This document shows positions 20,769 through 28,438 of a stretch of 64,000 nt of DNA, one piece after another; within the stretch, counting starts at the first letter, position 1; each line of letters begins with the position of its first letter. The notes under the pieces are model-generated. The model had not been told where the DNA came from, searched no databases, and saw only the letters and a list, made by a program, of their open reading frames with translations. Origin of the DNA: Streptomyces tailanensis (GTDB lineage Bacteria > Actinomycetota > Actinomycetes > Streptomycetales > Streptomycetaceae); contig NZ_VTHJ01000004.1 of NCBI RefSeq assembly GCF_008386495.1, forward strand, positions 62,001 to 126,000. The letters run 5' to 3'. A program made the position numbers and the translations under genes.

Positions 20769-20910
20769 AGGTCTGCTGATCTGCGGGGCCCCTCCGAGAG
20801 CAAGAAAGGGGGCCGAGTGCCTGCTTCGCACGGTGAGGGCGGTAGCCCTCTCCATTGGATCAAGTGTAATTGCCCCCTTTCATGCTCTCGCCCCGCAGAT
20901 CACCAGACCT
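20769..20910. repeat. Long imperfect inverted repeat in the AICE right end
   Basis: The left arm 20769-20813 (AGGTCTG, TGATCTGCGGGG, GAGAGCA, GAAAGGGGGC) is complementary to the right arm 20872-20910 in all four blocks. Two single-base mismatches and one extra block of about six bases interrupt the left arm. The loop is 58 bases. It would fold strongly as single-stranded DNA or RNA, which fits a single-strand origin of a rolling-circle element or another structured site. Confidence 0.75.
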
Positions 20911-20980
20911 CAAACTCTCTCCCCCGACCGCGCGGGCAGCCAGTACGCTGAGTTCGGCTTGTCAAGAGGGCGCCTGTTTC

Positions 20981-21001
20981 TGACATCAGCGGCTGACACC
21001 A
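20981..21001 (+). repeat. Candidate right arm-type integrase sites
   Basis: TGACATCAGCGGCTGACA (20981-20998) matches the left-end sequence at 11594-11611 in 17 of 18 positions, and TGACATCA/TGACACCA are again 13 bases apart. It lies 97 bases inside attR. Confidence 0.5.
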
Positions 21002-21097
21002 ACAGACGCGAACAGCAGCGGTCGCCGCCGAACCTCAGCGGACAGTCAGGCGAGGAACAGAGCGAGTTGACCGACGTCGACGACTCCCCGTGATCGA

Positions 21098-21145
21098 CCT
21101 GATAAGGATGAGGCCACAGGTTCAAATCCTGTTAGCCCCACCAGC
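21098..21145 (+). repeat. attR: attR, 48-bp copy of the tRNA-Ile 3' half
   Basis: Identical to 11511-11558, including anticodon arm, T-arm, acceptor 3' strand and CCA. It lacks the 5' half, so it is not a functional tRNA. Confidence 0.95.
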
Positions 21146-21147
21146 AT

Positions 21148-21181
21148 GAAGACCCTCAACCGATCGTGGTTGGGGGTCTTC
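21148..21181 (+). terminator. Original tRNA-Ile terminator, now beyond attR
   Basis: GAAGACCCTCAACC pairs with GGTTGGGGGTCTTC around a short loop, directly after the attR core. Before integration it would have followed the tRNA gene. Confidence 0.65.
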
Positions 21182-21315
21182 TTCGTTTGGTTTTCGTTCG
21201 GCCGGACGCGAATGCGAGAAACCCCCGGCAGGGGAAGGCCGGGGGTTTCTCGCTGCTCTGCGGGGCGTCGTACGCAAGATCGGATCGCCGGTGGGGTGGG
21301 TGTCGGGCGGGAGGA

Positions 21316-21669
21316 TCAGCGCTGGAGAGGTGCGAGGGGCTCTGTCTGTGGGAGAGGGGCATCGGGGGCGGCTACCGGGCTGATGACGGTCCTGGCCGTG
21401 TCCGTGGCCGGGCGGTGGCGGCAGGTGGGCGAGGAGCCGTGGGCCTCGGCGCGGATGCGTTGCTTCATCGTCGGGGGCAGGGCGCGGTCGTGGGGCCGGG
21501 TCTGGAGGGGCAGGACCGGTGTCCTCGCGGGAGCCGCGCAGTTGCGGGTCGTCTCGGTCCGCTGTACCGCGGCGCCTGCCGTGGTCGTGATGAGTCCGAG
21601 CGCCGTGCACAGCGCGAGGAAGGCGGTGACGATGGCGGTCCACAGCTTCATGACCTTGTTCTGGGCCAT
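21316..21669 (-). CDS. Small secreted or membrane-anchored protein (DUF6344-like)
   Basis: The 117-residue protein MAQNKVMKLWTAIVTAFLAL... has one hydrophobic N-terminal helix (LWTAIVTAFLALCTALGLITTTAGAA), a signal peptide or anchor. A Pro/Thr/Arg-rich, mostly disordered remainder follows, ending LAPLQR. GTGAGGGG precedes the ATG. Similar short proteins occur next to the DLW-39 gene in Streptomyces and carry the DUF6344 name; I recall this from the family and cannot check it. Function unknown. It is the first chromosomal gene after the element. Confidence 0.75.
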   Translation of the reverse strand: MAQNKVMKLWTAIVTAFLALCTALGLITTTAGAAVQRTETTRNCAAPARTPVLPLQTRPHDRALPPTMKQRIRAEAHGSSPTCRHRPATDTARTVISPVAAPDAPLPQTEPLAPLQR

Positions 21670-21944
21670 GGCCCCTCACTTTCGGGTCGGGCGATTTGCG
21701 TACTTTCCTCATGATGTGTATGTGGGCTCCGAAGTGGGGGACCGACGCCCATGGCGCGGCGATCTTCAGATGAACATCACTCGGACGGGCGCAAGGCCTG
21801 CGGAAAGCTCCAGAGCGAGGGGGTTCCGGGACTCGTGGAGGTGTGCGAGGTGTGATGGACCTGTGCGATGAACCTGTGATCGGAATGACAGAATCCGGTT
21901 CTACTGAGGCTTTCCGGGCGGCAGTTGAGCGCCCGACGCAGGTC

Positions 21945-21973
21945 ACCGATCGATATCGGTCGGTGTGTATAGT
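21945..21973 (+). promoter_or_regulatory. Candidate promoter/operator for the DLW-39 gene
   Basis: A perfect inverted repeat ACCGATCGATATCGGT (21945-21960) lies just upstream of TATAGT (21968-21973), a good -10 hexamer. No canonical -35 is seen; the repeat occupies that position, suggesting activator or repressor control. Confidence 0.4.
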
Positions 21974-22018
21974 CGGGCGGCAGAGGTCCCCTACGTCAAG
22001 GAAAGACGAGGTCGCGCG

Positions 22019-22147
22019 GTGAAGAAGCTTCTCCTGGTCGCACTGGCCGCCATCGGCGGGCTCCTCGTGTACCGCCAGATCCAGGCGGATCGCGCCGAGC
22101 AGGATCTGTGGACGGAGGCGACTGACTCCGTGCCCACGGGTTCGTGA
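22019..22147 (+). CDS. DLW-39 family protein
   Basis: This 42-residue protein reads VKKLLLVALAAIGGLLVYRQ, then IQADRAEQDLWTEATDSVPTGS. It is a single N-terminal membrane helix and a short tail with the DLW motif (QDLWTEATD) that gives the family its name in actinobacteria. GAGG lies upstream of the GTG. The function is unknown. A strong terminator follows 25 bases after the stop. Confidence 0.88.
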   Translation: MKKLLLVALAAIGGLLVYRQIQADRAEQDLWTEATDSVPTGS

Positions 22148-22172
22148 ACATCGACATCAGTCTCAGAGCAGA

Positions 22173-22200
22173 CCCCGGCCGTGCTCACGGCCGGGGTTTT
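22173..22200 (+). terminator. Rho-independent terminator
   Basis: CCCCGGCCGT (22173-22182) pairs with ACGGCCGGGG (22187-22196), followed by TTTT. It ends the DLW-39 transcript. The rest of the gap to 22457 shows nothing recognisable. Confidence 0.9.
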
Positions 22201-22457
22201 GTGTTGCTTGGGCGTATGGTCCCGGAAATTTGGGCGCATCCTGTCGGCGCTGATTCGCTTTGGTGAACGAATTGATTGCGTAGGCAAAGTGAAGGTCTTC
22301 GTAGAGGACGTTTTCGGCCGCTCGTCCGCAGGAAAGCGGGCACGCGCGCGTACGGCCCGGCAGGATGGGCGCGTTCGGGGCACGACTTCCCGGCTATGAC
22401 TTCTGGGCTTCGGCTTCGGAGCCGCGACTTCGGGTCTACGACGAGGGGTGGCGCGTG

Positions 22458-23960
22458 ATGGGGCGGCGTACAGTCCGGTGGCGAGCTGCGGCGGCAGCGG
22501 GGGCGGCCCTGTACGTGACGACGGCGCTGTCCGCGCCCGCCACGGCGGCCGATGCACCGACTCCGTACTCCTATGCCGAGGACGCGACGGGGGTCGAGGG
22601 CTCGACGAGCTCCACGGGGGCCATACGGCTGGCACCTGGCAAGACCTATCGCAGCTCCATCGGCCCCGGTGCCAAGCTCTACTACCGCCTCGATCTCGAC
22701 GCCGTGGCCAACGCGTACGCCTCGGCCACGGCCGTCCCCGCGGTGGGGGCCACGGTCGCCTCCTCGGACGGCGTCAGGGTGAGCGTGGAGGACTCCGACG
22801 GCCGCCGCTGTTCCTACGAGACCGCCCGCTTCGGCGCGACCCGCAGTGCGCACCCCGTCACCGCCCTGGCCTCACGTGAGATCGGCACCGACGAGTACAT
22901 GTGCCAGGCATCCGGGGCGTACTACCTCGTCGTCCAACGCGTCGGTTCGGGTACGGGCTCCACCTCCGGATCGTCGTCGGGCTCCGTACCGGAGGGCTCG
23001 TCGGAGGAGTGGGGGCTGGAGCTCGGCTACGCCTCGGAGCCCGCTGTGGAGAAGGGCGGCTCGACGAGCGCCCCCGAGAACTGGAACTCGGCCCCGCCCG
23101 AGGCCGTGCAAGGAGATCCCGAGCGGCGCCGTGGCGGGAGCGGCTTCGCCACGGCGAGCCCCCTCGCGCAGGGGGTCTGGCAGGACGAGACCGGGATCAA
23201 GGCCGGGGAGACGCTCTTCTACAAGGTGCCGGTCGACTGGGGGCAGCAGCTCTACGCCACCGCCGAACTGGGCAGCACGACCGGCGGCGACGGGTTCGTG
23301 GGCAACGCACTGGCCATGTCGCTCTACAACCCCGCGCGCGGCTTCGTGGACGACGCGCTCATCAGCTACGGCGGCGACCAGCGGTCCGCCGACCTGGACC
23401 CGCTCCCCCCTGTCGCGTACGACAACCGCTTTTCCTTCGACGGAGAGGCGAGCGGAATGCGGTTCGCCGGCTGGTACTACCTGGCGGTCCACCTCGGCAC
23501 GCCGGTCGCCGCCCGGTACGGCGACGAGCCCATGGGTCTGACCCTGCGCGTGCGGGTGAGGGGCCAGGCGCAGGACGGGCCGGGGTACCTGGGAGCGGCC
23601 GCACCGAGCGGGGTCTTCGAGGTCACCGACGAGGACCAGGAGGCGGCGGAGAACGGGACGACGGGGGACACTCTGGACGATGCGGGGGACACCGACGGCG
23701 AGGGGGACGTGGACGGGGAGGCGGCCTCCGGCGGCGGCGGGGAGGACTCCGGGAACTCCACGGTGACCGGAGACAAGCGTCTCGCCATGACAGCGGTCGC
23801 GGCCGGCGGTATCGGCACGGGCAGCCTGCTGGTGCTCGGGCTCCTGATGTGGACCCTCGTGGCACGCAGGCGGGCGGCCGGCGCGGGGCGGGCAGGGCGG
23901 GCGGGGCGAGGGCCGGGTACGGCTTCGCGGGGGCGGCACGGGCCGTCTCGGGGCCGGTAG
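22458..23960 (+). CDS. Secreted/membrane-anchored protein with C-terminal transmembrane helix
   Basis: The 500-residue product starts with a signal peptide (MGRRTVRWRAAAAAGAALYV...APATAADA). It continues with two extracellular beta-rich repeats, each opening with an LAPGKTYRSSIGPGAKLYYRL- or IKAGETLFYKVPVDWGQQLY-like segment typical of carbohydrate-binding or bacterial pre-peptidase-like folds. An acidic Asp/Gly/Glu-rich linker (about residues 395-440) leads to a single transmembrane helix (GGIGTGSLLVLGLLMWTLVARRR) and a basic cytoplasmic tail. The topology is type I. GAGGGG precedes the start; a GTG one codon upstream is equally possible. It is convergent with a kinase gene. Function unknown. 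Confidence 0.8.
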   Translation: MGRRTVRWRAAAAAGAALYVTTALSAPATAADAPTPYSYAEDATGVEGSTSSTGAIRLAPGKTYRSSIGPGAKLYYRLDLDAVANAYASATAVPAVGATVASSDGVRVSVEDSDGRRCSYETARFGATRSAHPVTALASREIGTDEYMCQASGAYYLVVQRVGSGTGSTSGSSSGSVPEGSSEEWGLELGYASEPAVEKGGSTSAPENWNSAPPEAVQGDPERRRGGSGFATASPLAQGVWQDETGIKAGETLFYKVPVDWGQQLYATAELGSTTGGDGFVGNALAMSLYNPARGFVDDALISYGGDQRSADLDPLPPVAYDNRFSFDGEASGMRFAGWYYLAVHLGTPVAARYGDEPMGLTLRVRVRGQAQDGPGYLGAAAPSGVFEVTDEDQEAAENGTTGDTLDDAGDTDGEGDVDGEAASGGGGEDSGNSTVTGDKRLAMTAVAAGGIGTGSLLVLGLLMWTLVARRRAAGAGRAGRAGRGPGTASRGRHGPSRGR

Positions 23961-24030
23961 CGCCCACGAAGGCTGGCGGCTGTCGAGCGGGCGACCCGCC
24001 CTGAGGGGCACGAGGCAGTCGACGTACGGG

Positions 24031-25848
24031 TCAAAGCTGGCCGAGCGCCCAAAACCCCACGGCGAAGCAGGCCAGCGCGAGCAGCAGTACCGGAACGACG
24101 ACCTTCGCGGGCGGGCCCGGACGACGCCGGGAGATCGCCCTCGATCGGCGTGGAACCTGCGCGGGCCGAGCGGTGTATGAACCAGTAGAGGCGTACGCGT
24201 GCTGCTGCACCGCCGAGGTCGGGGCCTGAGAGAGGCCCAGCGGCGGTTGCGGCTGAGGGGAGGGGACATGCGTGGGTTCGGGGTGCGGAGCGTGCAGGGG
24301 CGTCGCGGCGGGGGGAGTGGTCTGCTGCTCCTGTTGGTGCTGTGGGTGGCCGGGCGCGTGCTGCTGCTCCGCCTGGCGCGAGGGCGCGTGGGCGGCCAGC
24401 ACCTGGGGTGGCGGCAGATGGAAGCTGCCGGTGTCCGACATCGTGGCCGGCCGCGGCGGCACGGGGTCGCGTTCGGGCCGTGGCGGTACGGCGGCAGGCG
24501 ACGGTTCGGGCGATACGTGCCCGGTGTGCCCCGAAGACGAAGAGCCGGAGCCGGTCTGGGGCGGGGCGCTGATGGGCATGGGGGGCGTCGATATGGGGCC
24601 TGTGTACGGAGGTTGAGGTACGGAGTCGGCAGGCGCAGCCGGGGGCACCGAGCCCGTGCCGGGCTGCGAGGGCGGGTCCTGGGCTGCCAGGACCTGGGGC
24701 GGCGGAGCGGGGAGCGGAGGGTGCTGAGGCGGCGGTGGCGTCACGTCCACACCGGACGATGACAGGCCAGACGAAGAGGACGTGGCGGAGCGAGGCGCCG
24801 ACGAAAGCGAAGACGAGTGAGGAGGAGACGAGGGCGAAGGCGCGGACGGACCAAGCGAGTTGGAAGGAGTGCCCATGCTCGGGTGAGGAGTGTGCGTACC
24901 CCGGCCGGGAGTTGATGAGGACTTGCCGCCGGTGCCCGTACCGATGCTGTCCAGCCCTGATGCTCGCTGCAGTGGTCCTTCGGGGCTGAACCCCTGTGGG
25001 AGGGGGCCGAGTTGGTCGAAGACCTCGACGATCTCGTCGTCGGGCCCGGGCTCGGGCAGGAGCTCGATGGCCGCGGCAAGGGCCTTGCGGGCGCCCGTGG
25101 CGGTGCGGAAGCGGGCGTTCGGGTCCGGCTGGAGCAGGGTGGCGATCACCTGCCACAGGGGCTCGGGGATGCCCCGAGGGGCCTTCGGCGTGCCGTGGGC
25201 GGCGAAGTGCTCGATGAGCGCCTTGGCATCGGGTTTGGCGCCCTCCAGCAGGTACAGGGCGACAAGGCCCACCGCGAACAGGTCGGCCGGGAAGTCCGGG
25301 TCCGCGCCCAGCATCTGCTCAGGGGCGAAGTAACCCGGCGTTCCCACCACGTAGTTGGTCTCGGTCAGCCGAGGTTCGCCCAGGCGCATGGCGATGCCGA
25401 AGTCGGACAGCCGCAGCCGGGGCCGGGCCGTGCCGGTGGCTTCCAGGAGCACGTTGGCGGGCTTGATGTCGCGGTGGATGACGCCTTCCGCGTGCACGGC
25501 GGCGAGGCCGGAGAGCAGTTGGTCGAGCAGCTCGCAGACGTAGGAGGGCGGAAGGGGGCCGTAGTCGTTGATGAGGTTGACCAGGGAACCCCCGGCGACC
25601 AGGTCCATGGTGAACAGGACCTTGTCGTCGTCGGCGGCCCAGCTTGCGGGCGCGAGCACATGGGGGTGATCGATCCGCACGGCCTGTTCGCGGACGAACC
25701 GCAGCAGGGCGTGTGCGTCGCGTTGCTGCAGGACTTTGGCGGCCACGTACCGGCGGCGCCGGTGGTCCCAGGTGCGCCAGACCGCGCCGACTCCCCCGCG
25801 TCCGATCGGGTCGACCAGTTCGTACCGGCCGGCGAAGACCTCACCCAT
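24031..25848 (-). CDS. Serine/threonine protein kinase, membrane-anchored
   Basis: The 605-residue kinase starts MGEVFAGRYELVDPIGRGGVGAVWRTWD (glycine loop), with catalytic Lys in VAAKVL, HRDIKPANVLL as catalytic loop, SDFGIAM for the DFG and GTPGYFAPEQML for the P+1 region. A Pro/Ser/Gln-rich linker of about 300 residues follows, then one transmembrane helix near the C-terminus (VVVPVLLLALACFAVGFWALGQL), so the kinase domain is cytoplasmic and there is little outside. A GTG 57 bases upstream would add a short tail; the ATG gives the normal kinase N-terminus. Substrates are unknown. It has no PASTA repeats, unlike PknB below. Confidence 0.92.
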   Translation of the reverse strand: MGEVFAGRYELVDPIGRGGVGAVWRTWDHRRRRYVAAKVLQQRDAHALLRFVREQAVRIDHPHVLAPASWAADDDKVLFTMDLVAGGSLVNLINDYGPLPPSYVCELLDQLLSGLAAVHAEGVIHRDIKPANVLLEATGTARPRLRLSDFGIAMRLGEPRLTETNYVVGTPGYFAPEQMLGADPDFPADLFAVGLVALYLLEGAKPDAKALIEHFAAHGTPKAPRGIPEPLWQVIATLLQPDPNARFRTATGARKALAAAIELLPEPGPDDEIVEVFDQLGPLPQGFSPEGPLQRASGLDSIGTGTGGKSSSTPGRGTHTPHPSMGTPSNSLGPSAPSPSSPPHSSSLSSAPRSATSSSSGLSSSGVDVTPPPPQHPPLPAPPPQVLAAQDPPSQPGTGSVPPAAPADSVPQPPYTGPISTPPMPISAPPQTGSGSSSSGHTGHVSPEPSPAAVPPRPERDPVPPRPATMSDTGSFHLPPPQVLAAHAPSRQAEQQHAPGHPQHQQEQQTTPPAATPLHAPHPEPTHVPSPQPQPPLGLSQAPTSAVQQHAYASTGSYTARPAQVPRRSRAISRRRPGPPAKVVVPVLLLALACFAVGFWALGQL

Positions 25849-26153
25849 GGCTGTGCGTCGTTCCCCCTTCGGCTCCCCCCTTGGCTGCCCGTCGGCGGAG
25901 GACACGGCGCTCGCGCCGTCCTCCGCGGAGCCGGTTTCCGCTCACCGGCTCTTCTCGGAGCTGGCTTCCGTCCTTCTGTCCCCCCTGTCGCTCCGCGACG
26001 CTCTCGTCCGCTGTCCTTCCCCTGCCCTTCGGCCGGCTCTTTCGGAGCCTACGTCCACGTCTCCGTGGCTCGTTCGGGATCTGCTGGGTCCCTCGTCCCC
26101 TTCTTCGGTCGGGCCCGGTCGCCGAACCCCCTTTCGATGACCGGGCCTTGGAC
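25849..26153. other. Intergenic region before the Ser/Thr kinase
   Basis: The 305 bases between the HTH gene stop and the kinase start contain no convincing gene. It may hold the kinase promoter; no clear hexamer pair was found. Confidence 0.5.
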
Positions 26154-26702
26154 TCAGTTCTGGTGGGACTGGTAGTGCGCCACCGCGTCCGAGGTGCGGC
26201 CCGCGCCGTACACCCGGAGGAACTCTGCCAGTTCCGGGTGGGTCGGGGCGAGGGTGTCCGCCGCCTCGATGATGTCGCCTGCGGCCGCGACCGAGCGCAG
26301 CAGCGACTGGATCTCGCGGACGACCCGCTTGACCGTCGGCGCCCCCGAACTCGTCGTCGACTGTGTGGTGTTGCTGAGCACCGATCCCCCCTGTGACTTC
26401 TTGATCTCGTCCATCCGCTCGGTCGCCTCGGCGGCGCTCACGCTGCCGTCCGCGACCTGACCGGCCAGGTCCTGCAGCAGCTGAACCCGCTGGACCACTG
26501 CCGGATTGCCGATCTTGGCACGCTGACCACTCATCAGCTGCGACAGCATCGGTGCGGACAGGCCCAGTACCCCCGCGAGACGAGCCTGGTTGAGCCCCAG
26601 ATCCTCGATGAGCCTACGGAAGAGCGCCCCCAACGGCTCTCCGTACCAGTTCCGCTGCAGCTCCCGGGCTCTTGCGGTCGCTTCCTGCTGTGCGGCGTCC
26701 AT
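26154..26702 (-). CDS. HTH DNA-binding protein
   Basis: The 182-residue protein starts MDAAQQEATARARELQRNWYG and has an XRE-like HTH in PLGALFRRLIEDLGLNQARLAGVLGLSAPMLSQLMSGQRAKIGNP (residues about 22-70). A helical C-terminus follows, containing AEFLRVYGAGRTSDAVAHY. GGGGAG is five bases upstream of the ATG at 26702; a TTG 24 bases earlier lacks a site. The gene is conserved at this place in Streptomyces, next to the kinase and tRNA-Ala, and its targets are unknown. Confidence 0.88.
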   Translation of the reverse strand: MDAAQQEATARARELQRNWYGEPLGALFRRLIEDLGLNQARLAGVLGLSAPMLSQLMSGQRAKIGNPAVVQRVQLLQDLAGQVADGSVSAAEATERMDEIKKSQGGSVLSNTTQSTTSSGAPTVKRVVREIQSLLRSVAAAGDIIEAADTLAPTHPELAEFLRVYGAGRTSDAVAHYQSHQN

Positions 26703-26883
26703 TGCGTCTCCCCATCGCTTCCCCAAATACCGCGGTTCGCTCTAGCGAACCACGACGAGCATCTTACGGAGAGTGGTCGTTCACGGGGACCCCCAATCTT
26801 TTTGCGAGATCCAGGGGATGACCCGGTACTCTGGTCTGCGGCGCCTCCGGTGGTCGGTACCTCCGGGTGGACGCTTCCCTTCC

Positions 26884-26956
26884 GGGGCCTTAGCTCAGTT
26901 GGTAGAGCGCTGTCTTTGCATGGCAGATGTCAGGGGTTCGACTCCCCTAGGCTCCA
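26884..26956 (+). tRNA. tRNA-Ala (anticodon TGC)
   Basis: GGGGCCT pairs with AGGCTCC (one G-T pair), D-arm TAGCTCAGTTGGTAGAGCG, anticodon loop TTTGCAT with TGC at 26917-26919, T-arm CAGGGGTTCGACTCCCCTA and discriminator A. CCA is not encoded as a full triplet. A possible -10 TACTCT lies at 26827-26832. Confidence 0.97.
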
Positions 26957-26965
26957 CAGCGGATC

Positions 26966-27006
26966 GACCGGGCCAGATGTCGTAGGACATCCGGCCCGGT
27001 CTTTTT
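26966..27006 (+). terminator. Terminator of tRNA-Ala
   Basis: GACCGGGCC (26966-26974) pairs with GGCCCGGTC (26993-27001), with an inner GATGTC/GACATC extension, followed by TTTTT. Confidence 0.92.
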
Positions 27007-27251
27007 CCTGTGGCAGGGACCGGGGTCTCCGGCGATGCTCCGATCCGGGTTCGTCGCGATCGCTATCGGTGCACTGCTCGGGAAGGTGGGCTCTGGAGCG
27101 GGGCGACGCGCGGTGGCACGTGTCGACGTGCGCATATGCGAAAACCGTGGTCTGGGTCACGGTGCGACGCGACCGGGTGGGTTCATCACTCTTCGCAACC
27201 GGATTGACACATTCCGAGAAATGTCGCGTCGGCGGTTCTGGCGGTGCGGAC

Positions 27252-27265
27252 GTTTCACGTGAAAC
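27252..27265. other. parS: parS centromere site (ParB binding)
   Basis: GTTTCACGTGAAAC is the exact palindromic parS consensus. Streptomyces has about twenty such sites clustered around oriC; ParB spreads from them to segregate origins. This copy is in the tRNA-Ala to DUF5324 gap, about 26 kb from oriC. Confidence 0.92.
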
Positions 27266-27315
27266 AGCCCTGTGCGGGCAGGAGAGCTTCAAATCTCCTG
27301 CCCGCACAGGGCTGT
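27264..27315. terminator. Perfect 22-bp hairpin, terminator of the DUF5324 gene
   Basis: ACAGCCCTGTGCGGGCAGGA plus GA (27264-27285) is perfectly complementary to 27294-27315 with an 8-base loop. It lies 60 bases after the DUF5324 stop. Its outer end overlaps the last two bases of parS. Confidence 0.85.
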
Positions 27316-27375
27316 TGAGGGGCGCCCTGAGATGAATGGGGGATGCCTGGGCGAGAGCGACTTCGATTGTCGGCC

Positions 27376-28077
27376 TCAGTGGCGCTCGTCGCGTTCCGCG
27401 GCCTCCTCCTCGGCCTGCTTGGCCTGGACCTCCGGGTCGAGAACGGACTGGTCGCTGCCGTCGACGGAGGACAGGCGGCCGGGGTCGGAGACCTCGGTGG
27501 CGGCGGGAGGCTCGACCAGCCAGTCCGGGTTGGCCTGCTTGTCCCACCACTTCCATGCGGCGAAGGCGCCACCCGCCAGGACACCCAGCACCGCCAGCCC
27601 CTTGGCGGCGCGGCCGAGCCTGGCACGGCGCTGCTGCTTGCGCACCAGCTTCTGGATCTGCTGGGGCGACACCTGCCCGCGCAGTGCGGCCAACGCCGCC
27701 ACACCGCGGGCCGCGGCCTCCTCTCGGACGGGGCCGGCCGCGGCCACCGCCTGCTCGATGCGTGGACGCGAGTAGTCGGCGGCCTGGCGAGCCGCCTTAC
27801 GCGTGCGGACGGCGGCCTCATGGGCTGCGTGGTCGACCTTCGGCGGCACATGCGTGCGGGCCTGTTCCAGCCGCGGGACGACATGGGCGCCGTACTGGAC
27901 GCGTGCCTGTTCCGCGGCCTGCGACACCTTCGGCGCGAGTCGTACGCGTGCCTCGTGCGCGTAGTGCGAGGCCTTGTCCTTGGCCGTGTCGGCGTAGGGC
28001 GCCACCACTTCCGCGGCGTGCAGCACGCTGTCCTTCGCCGAGCCGGTCGCGGCGCGCACGCTGTCGATGCGGGTCAC
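27376..28077 (-). CDS. DUF5324 family protein
   Basis: The 233-residue protein is a long, Ala-rich amphipathic helical protein (KDSVLHAAEVVAPYADTAKDKASHYAHEARVRLAPKVSQAAEQ). It contains LEA-like repeats, then one transmembrane helix (GLAVLGVLAGGAFAAWKWWDKQ) and an acidic C-terminus (EVQAKQAEEEAAERDERH). The order suggests a peripheral or anchored protein of the membrane. GAGGAGGATCCC precedes the GTG. Proteins of this kind are conserved in Streptomyces next to cyclophilin; no function is established. Confidence 0.85.
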   Translation of the reverse strand: MTRIDSVRAATGSAKDSVLHAAEVVAPYADTAKDKASHYAHEARVRLAPKVSQAAEQARVQYGAHVVPRLEQARTHVPPKVDHAAHEAAVRTRKAARQAADYSRPRIEQAVAAAGPVREEAAARGVAALAALRGQVSPQQIQKLVRKQQRRARLGRAAKGLAVLGVLAGGAFAAWKWWDKQANPDWLVEPPAATEVSDPGRLSSVDGSDQSVLDPEVQAKQAEEEAAERDERH

Positions 28078-28438
28078 GGGATCCTCCTCCTCGGTGGCGT
28101 ACGGTAATTCGACTTTCCACCCTTTTGGGGATCATGCCTCCCGGAACGCTCCAGGGCATGTGAGGGCGGGCATCCGGGTCATGGGCGCCGACTCCGCGAG
28201 GCCGGGGAGCAGGAAACGCTCAAGATCCGGAGATGCAATAGCGGATGAATACGGGGCAACGGGAACTTGTCCATGACAGTGCCGACAATGCCACGGATCG
28301 TCGCGAAGCGCGCCGATACCGGCGGTACTCGACCGGTTTTCCGCACGGCCGCCGCACGAGGGTGTGGCCGTCGGGCGACTCGGAGCCCCGTCCGTGCGAG
28401 GATCGGGGGAGTTCACAGAGGACAACGGAAGGCAGATC

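Larger units (their letters stand above)
20161..21097. other. Gene-free right end of the AICE
   Basis: About 0.9 kb lacks any convincing gene. From 20.2 to 20.7 kb it is very GC-rich, with a minus-strand frame (GNQARSCVSAPGVPERETGI...) that has no ribosome site and low-complexity sequence; it may be a decayed gene. From 20.77 to 20.91 kb it carries a long inverted repeat, and at 20981-21001 a repeat shared with the left end. In AICEs such a region can hold clt or replication-origin functions. Confidence 0.6.
11511..21145. mobile_element. Integrative and conjugative element (AICE, pSAM2-like) in tRNA-Ile
   Basis: The element is about 9.6 kb between two identical 48-bp repeats, one in the 3' end of tRNA-Ile and one as a tRNA fragment. 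Inside, on the minus strand, lie a regulator, an FtsK-like translocase, small transfer proteins, a DUF2637 membrane protein, an HUH Rep, an excisionase and an integrase beside attL. On the plus strand are a monooxygenase-like gene and an XRE regulator. This int-xis-rep-spd-tra order is that of pSAM2-type AICEs, which excise, replicate by rolling circle and move as double-stranded DNA through a hexameric translocase. No NUDIX, pra or GntR-type korSA gene was recognised. Mobility now is uncertain because of the integrase substitution. Confidence 0.95.

Noticed and set aside
20769..20910. A CRISPR array or tRNA-like RNA in the AICE right end
   Set aside because: There is one inverted repeat, not several spaced direct repeats, and no cas genes or cloverleaf are present.
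21098..21145. A second tRNA-Ile gene
   Set aside because: Only the 3' 48 bases are present; the acceptor 5' strand and D-arm are missing, so it is attR.
22865..22878. CCTCACGTGAGA as a parS site
   Set aside because: It has only the CACGTG core; four positions differ from the consensus and it is in a coding region.
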